This document shows positions 29,204 to 33,013 of a stretch of DNA of 33,013 nucleotides, one piece after another; position 1 is the first letter of the stretch, and every line of letters starts with the position of its first letter. The position numbers and the translations under genes were made by a program. This DNA comes from Gammaproteobacteria bacterium. Its GTDB lineage: Bacteria > Pseudomonadota > Gammaproteobacteria > Steroidobacterales > XN24. Under the pieces are notes generated by a model. That model did no database searches, had not been told where the DNA came from, and was given only the letters and a program-made list of their open reading frames with translations. Location: contig JARFQW010000113.1 in assembly GCA_029287575.1 (NCBI GenBank), positions 1-33,013 of the forward strand, read 5' to 3'.

Positions 29204-30967
29204 GTGAACGAAACCGCCGAGCCACTCGCTGTTCCCCCTGTTGCGCCGGAAACCCTGGCCCGCATCGAGTCGGCTGTGGCCGGGCTCGACGCAGCGCAGC
29301 TGCAGTGGGTCAGCGGCTATCTGGCCGGGCTGGCCACCGGGGGTGGACAGGCGGTGGCCAACCCGAAATCCGAATCGGCCGCGTCCCTGACGATCCTGTA
29401 CGGGTCTCAGACCGGCAACGGCCGCCGAATCGCTGAAACACTCGCCGCCGAGGCTGCGTCCCGGGGTCTGGCGGCGCAGGCGATCAACATGGCGGACTAT
29501 TCCGCGAAGCGTCTGAAGCGTGAACGCTTCGTCGCCCTGGTCGTGAGCACTCATGGGGAAGGCGACCCGCCCGACGATGCCCTGGAACTGCACGGGCTTC
29601 TCGGCGGCCGCCGCCGTCCTGGCCTGTCGGAACTCAGCTTCTCGGTGCTGGCCCTCGGTGACTCCAGCTACGAATTGTTCTGTCAGACCGGCCGGGATTT
29701 CGACCGCCATCTTGCGGCGGCCGGCGCCTGCCGCGCAGCGCCACTCGCAGAATGCGATGTCGACTACGAAAAGACAGCGGCACTCTGGCAGGACACCGTG
29801 CTCGAGCAGGCGGAGTCACTTCTAGGCGCCGATGCCGCCCGCCAGACGCCGGCACTTCGAGCCGTGCCAACCGGCCCGCGCTGGGACCGCAAGAGCCCGT
29901 TTGCGGCCGAACTGCTGTTGAACCAGCCCATCACCGGCCGGGGCTCGACGAAGGACGTGCGCCACATCGAGCTTTCGCTGGAGGGCTCGGGGCTGACCTA
30001 TCTGCCGGGCGATGCGCTCGGGGTGGTCAATCCGAATCCCGAATGGATCGTGGAACCCGTGTCCGAAGCGCTCGGCCTGCGCGATGGCCGATCGCTCCGC
30101 GCGCTGACCGGGGAGTTGGAAATCACCTCGGTCAACCGGCGTTTCCTGGAGGCGTGGGCGGACCTGGAACCCGGGGGCAGGCTCGCGCGGGAACTGGAGG
30201 AAACCGGGAGCGCGGGTCTGGGCGCATGGATGCGCAGCCGCCAGGTCATCGACGTCTTGCGCGCTTACCCGGCGGAGCTGGACCCGGATCTGCTTCTCAC
30301 AGTGTTCCGGCCGCTCACACCCCGCCTGTATTCGATCGCGTCCGCTCCCGAGGTCGTGGAGGAGGAGGTGCATCTCACGGTGGCCCATGTGAACTACCGG
30401 GCCCACGACGCCGACCACTGGGGGGCAGCGTCGAGCTGGCTGGCCCTGGGCTGCTCGGAGGCCGATCCGGTCAGCGTCTACGTGGAGCCGAACGACCGCT
30501 TCCGGCTGCCCGAGGACCCGGACCGAAACATCATCATGGTCGGCCCAGGTACGGGGATCGCGCCTTTCAGGGCCTTTGTTCAGTCCCGCCAGGATGCCGC
30601 CGGCAGCGGCCGCAACTGGCTCTTTTTCGGGGACCGTAACTTCGCCACGGATTTTCTTTACCAGTCGGAATGGCTGCGCTACCGGCGCCAGGGGGTGCTT
30701 TATGAACTCGACGTCGCATTCTCCCGGGATCAGGCCGAGAAGGTCTACGTGCAGCACCGACTGGCCGAGCGCGGACGAGAGCTGTACGCGTGGCTTCAGG
30801 AAGGGGCGCATTTTTACGTGTGCGGCGACGCGACCCGGATGGCGCCGGACGTGGAGACGGTCCTGCTGGACATTGTTCGCGAGCATGGCGCCATGACGGC
30901 GGACAGCGCGGTGGAGTATCTCGCCGGGTTGCGCAAGGCCGGCCGCTATCAACGCGACGTTTACTGA
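29204..30967 (+). CDS. cysJ: Assimilatory sulfite reductase flavoprotein subunit CysJ
   Basis: NADPH-oxidising subunit that passes electrons via FAD and FMN to the CysI hemoprotein during sulfite reduction to sulfide. Order: flavodoxin domain (LTILYGSQTGNGRRIAETLA and LALGDSSYELF), FAD-binding domain (RLYSIASAPEV) and NADP-binding domain (GPGTGIAPFRAF), ending YQRDVY as in E. coli CysJ. I prefer GTG 29204, which makes the N-terminus (ETAEPLAVPP...QLQWVSGYLAG) match the E. coli length; ATG 29141 is in frame and would add 21 residues. It is 28 bp before cysI. I see no clear promoter in 29068-29203. Confidence 0.93.
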   Translation: MNETAEPLAVPPVAPETLARIESAVAGLDAAQLQWVSGYLAGLATGGGQAVANPKSESAASLTILYGSQTGNGRRIAETLAAEAASRGLAAQAINMADYSAKRLKRERFVALVVSTHGEGDPPDDALELHGLLGGRRRPGLSELSFSVLALGDSSYELFCQTGRDFDRHLAAAGACRAAPLAECDVDYEKTAALWQDTVLEQAESLLGADAARQTPALRAVPTGPRWDRKSPFAAELLLNQPITGRGSTKDVRHIELSLEGSGLTYLPGDALGVVNPNPEWIVEPVSEALGLRDGRSLRALTGELEITSVNRRFLEAWADLEPGGRLARELEETGSAGLGAWMRSRQVIDVLRAYPAELDPDLLLTVFRPLTPRLYSIASAPEVVEEEVHLTVAHVNYRAHDADHWGAASSWLALGCSEADPVSVYVEPNDRFRLPEDPDRNIIMVGPGTGIAPFRAFVQSRQDAAGSGRNWLFFGDRNFATDFLYQSEWLRYRRQGVLYELDVAFSRDQAEKVYVQHRLAERGRELYAWLQEGAHFYVCGDATRMAPDVETVLLDIVREHGAMTADSAVEYLAGLRKAGRYQRDVY

Positions 30968-30995
30968 CCCGGCAATTTCCCTGGAAGGCACCGTA

Positions 30996-32675
30996 ATGAG
31001 CAGCGCCAAGAGCGAAAACGAAGGTATCAAGACCGGCAGCGATTACCTTCGGGGCACGATCTCGGAAGGTCTGCTGGACGCGCCGACCGGCGCCCTGGAC
31101 GACCGGGACACGCAGCTCACGAAATTCCACGGCATCTATCAGCAGGACGACCGGGACCTGCGCATCGAACGGCAGCGCCAGCGCCTGGAGCCGGCATTCA
31201 GCTTCATGATCAGGGCGCGGGTACCTGGTGGCCTGTGCAGCCCGGATCAATGGCTCACGATGGAGCGACTGGCAACCCGGTACGGCAACGAGTCGTTTCG
31301 GCTGACGACTCGGCAGGCGTTTCAGCTGCACGGTGTCATCAAGCGCAACCTCAAATCCACCATTGCCTCGATCAACGAGGCCCTTATGGATACGCTGGCC
31401 GCATGCGGGGACGTCAACCGCAACGTCATGTGCAGCCCCAACCCGGAGGCCTCGGCCGTTCACGCCGAGGTCCAGGCGGTGGCCCGGGCGATCAGCGATC
31501 ATCTGACTCCGCGCACGACGGCTTATCACGAGATCTGGCTGGACCGGAAAAAGGTTGCTGGTGCTGTCGATGAAGAACCCATTTACGGGCGAACGTATTT
31601 GCCGCGGAAGTTCAAGATCGGCGTGGCGGTACCACCCTGGAACGATGTGGACGTGTTCTCCCAGGATCTGGGCTTCATCGCCATTACCGAACAAGAGCGG
31701 CTGCTCGGGTTCAACGTGGTCGTCGGCGGCGGTATGGGGACGACCCACGGCGATCCGGAGACCTATCCGCGAGTCGGTGACGTTATCGGCTTCTGTGCGC
31801 CGGACCAGGTTCTTGCCGTGGCGGAACACGTGGTCACCGTCCAGCGCGATTTCGGCGACCGGAGCAACCGCAAGCACGCGCGGCTGAAGTACACGATTGC
31901 CGATCGCGGTGTGGCCTGGTTTCGCGACCAGGTCGAGTCGCGCGCGGGCCTGATGCTCGGCGCCGCGCGTGGGTACCGCTTCGTCTCGAACACCGATCGC
32001 TTCGGATGGTCGGACGGTACCGACGGCCGGGGTCACCTGACGCTCTGGATTCCTTCCGGCCGGGTGGCGAACACCGGCGAGCGCCCGCTCCTGGCAGGGC
32101 TGCACGCAATTGCCGAAGTTCTGAAAGACAATGGCGGCGGCTTCCGGCTCACCCCCAATCAGAACGTGATCGTGGCCGGCGTCTCCGACGACGCCCGCCC
32201 GCTGGTCGAGGCCCTGGCCCGTCGCCACGGCCTCATGCCGGACCAGGCGGGTTCCGAGCTGCGGCTGCGCTCGCTGGCCTGTGTCGCCCTGCCAACCTGC
32301 GGACTGGCCATGGCGGAAAGCGAGCGCTACATGCCGGACTTCCTGTCCCGTCTCGAGGCGCTGCTGGGTCGCCATGACCTAGAGGATTCGCCCCTGCACG
32401 TGCGCATGACCGGCTGCCCAAACGGTTGCGCTCGTCCGTTCCTTGCGGAGATCGGTCTCGTCGGCAAGGCACCCGGTCGCTACAACCTCTACCTGGGCGG
32501 CGACCGGGCCGGCGAGCGGCTCAATCGCCTGGTGCGCGAGAACGCGGACGAAAAGGAAATACTGGCGGTCCTCGAGCCGCTGCTGTCCCATTTCAGCCGC
32601 GAACGGATTGAGGACGAGGCCTTCGGCGACTTCCTGGAGCGAACCGAGGCGCTCGCCGCCGCGGTGGGAGACTGA
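30996..32675 (+). CDS. cysI: Assimilatory sulfite reductase hemoprotein subunit CysI
   Basis: Siroheme and [4Fe-4S] subunit that reduces sulfite by six electrons to sulfide. The 559-residue length is normal. Cluster cysteines are at 429 and 435 ([10 protein letters not shown]) and 474 and 478 (TGCPNGCAR), the last also bridging to siroheme. Further marks are [23 protein letters not shown] and [12 protein letters not shown]. The ATG at 30996 follows GGAAGG. Its stop TGA overlaps the start of cysH (TGATG), so cysJ-cysI-cysH form one operon. Confidence 0.96.
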   Translation: MSSAKSENEGIKTGSDYLRGTISEGLLDAPTGALDDRDTQLTKFHGIYQQDDRDLRIERQRQRLEPAFSFMIRARVPGGLCSPDQWLTMERLATRYGNESFRLTTRQAFQLHGVIKRNLKSTIASINEALMDTLAACGDVNRNVMCSPNPEASAVHAEVQAVARAISDHLTPRTTAYHEIWLDRKKVAGAVDEEPIYGRTYLPRKFKIGVAVPPWNDVDVFSQDLGFIAITEQERLLGFNVVVGGGMGTTHGDPETYPRVGDVIGFCAPDQVLAVAEHVVTVQRDFGDRSNRKHARLKYTIADRGVAWFRDQVESRAGLMLGAARGYRFVSNTDRFGWSDGTDGRGHLTLWIPSGRVANTGERPLLAGLHAIAEVLKDNGGGFRLTPNQNVIVAGVSDDARPLVEALARRHGLMPDQAGSELRLRSLACVALPTCGLAMAESERYMPDFLSRLEALLGRHDLEDSPLHVRMTGCPNGCARPFLAEIGLVGKAPGRYNLYLGGDRAGERLNRLVRENADEKEILAVLEPLLSHFSRERIEDEAFGDFLERTEALAAAVGD

Positions 32676-33013
32676 TGATGTCCGAGTGCCAGCTGTTGAG
32701 TGAAACCGATTCGGCCGAGGCCGCCGTGGCTGCGGCGAACGAGCGTCTTCGCACCCTGGACGCCGAGGACCGCGTTCGCTGGGCCCTGGCCTGTCTGCCC
32801 GGCCGGGCAATTCTGAGCTCGAGCTTCGGTGCCCAGGCCGCTGTGAGCCTGCACCTGCTCACCCGGCAGCGCCGTGACATCCCGGTGGTCTTCGTAGACA
32901 CCGGCTACCTGTTTCCGGAGACCTACCGGTTCGTGGACGACCTGACCGAGCGTCTGGGGCTGAATCTCCGCGTCTATCGCAGCGCCACCAGCCCGGCCTG
33001 GCAGGAGGCCCGC
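32675..33013 (+). CDS. cysH: Phosphoadenylyl-sulfate / adenylyl-sulfate reductase CysH, 3' end missing
   Basis: Thioredoxin-dependent reductase that makes sulfite from PAPS or APS. The frame is open to the window edge (113 codons). The start is ATG 32675, overlapping the cysI stop, or ATG 32678 (GGGAG at 32665-32669 suits either). Family marks: [16 protein letters not shown] (the PP-loop-like SSFGAQ), [16 protein letters not shown] and LNLRVYRS. The C-terminal catalytic Cys and the Cys-Cys pair that would tell an iron-sulfur APS reductase from a PAPS reductase lie outside the window. Confidence 0.94.
   Translation, partial: MMSECQLLSETDSAEAAVAAANERLRTLDAEDRVRWALACLPGRAILSSSFGAQAAVSLHLLTRQRRDIPVVFVDTGYLFPETYRFVDDLTERLGLNLRVYRSATSPAWQEAR

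Noticed and set aside
1-33013. CRISPR arrays, tRNA/rRNA genes, insertion sequences, attachment sites
   Set aside because: No regularly spaced repeats, no cloverleaf-like segments noticed, and no transposase or integrase-like protein in any frame.

Overview
The window is a high-GC chromosomal segment (most genes look about 65-70% GC) from what is probably a gammaproteobacterium. The pointers are the order tatA-tatB-tatC, full-length TrkA/TrkH, CysJ-CysI-CysH and an Atu-type acyclic terpene cluster. I cannot name a genus. Coding density is very high. I see no tRNA, rRNA, CRISPR array, insertion sequence or phage gene. Both ends cut genes: a peptide transporter at the left and cysH at the right.

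Left part (1-16.2 kb). A POT peptide transporter ends in a strong hairpin terminator. On the minus strand follow a low-GC DUF1254/DUF1214 lipoprotein, tatC, tatB, tatA and dtd. On the plus strand lies a TakP-like TRAP solute-binding protein with both a twin-arginine motif and a lipobox. After it comes a metallophosphoesterase overlapping a GT4 glycosyltransferase. This pair resembles the PlcP/Agt module that replaces phospholipids with glycolipids when phosphate is short, and a Pho-box-like sequence precedes it. Converging on it is a minus-strand series of genes: uvrD, trkA, trkH, a small TPR protein, a LOG-family protein, dctQ and dctM. The TRAP permease and its probable binding protein are therefore on opposite strands with two genes between them.

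Middle part (16.2-28.4 kb). Two membrane-anchored SEL1-like proteins are divergent tandem paralogs sharing four cysteines. Upstream of them in the reading direction is a seven-gene catabolic operon (acyl-CoA synthetase, two acyl-CoA dehydrogenases, biotin-dependent carboxylase alpha and beta subunits, enoyl-CoA hydratase, SDR protein) facing a divergent TetR regulator. Gene content and order match the atuR/atuBCDEF-H cluster for citronellol and geraniol breakdown, except that the AtuG position holds a second acyl-CoA dehydrogenase and atuA is absent. The intergenic region has two divergent promoter-like sequences sharing one perfect 10-bp palindrome. The SDR protein lacks the usual Tyr/Lys catalytic pair.

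Right part (28.4-33.0 kb). Two overlapping small genes of unknown function read leftward from a promoter whose -10 lies inside a good Fur-box match, so they look iron-regulated. Diverging from them is the assimilatory sulfate reduction operon cysJ-cysI-cysH.

The strongest leads are the Fur-box two-gene operon, the Pho-box/PlcP/Agt unit, the modified Atu cluster with its non-canonical SDR, and the cysteine-conserving SEL1-like pair.
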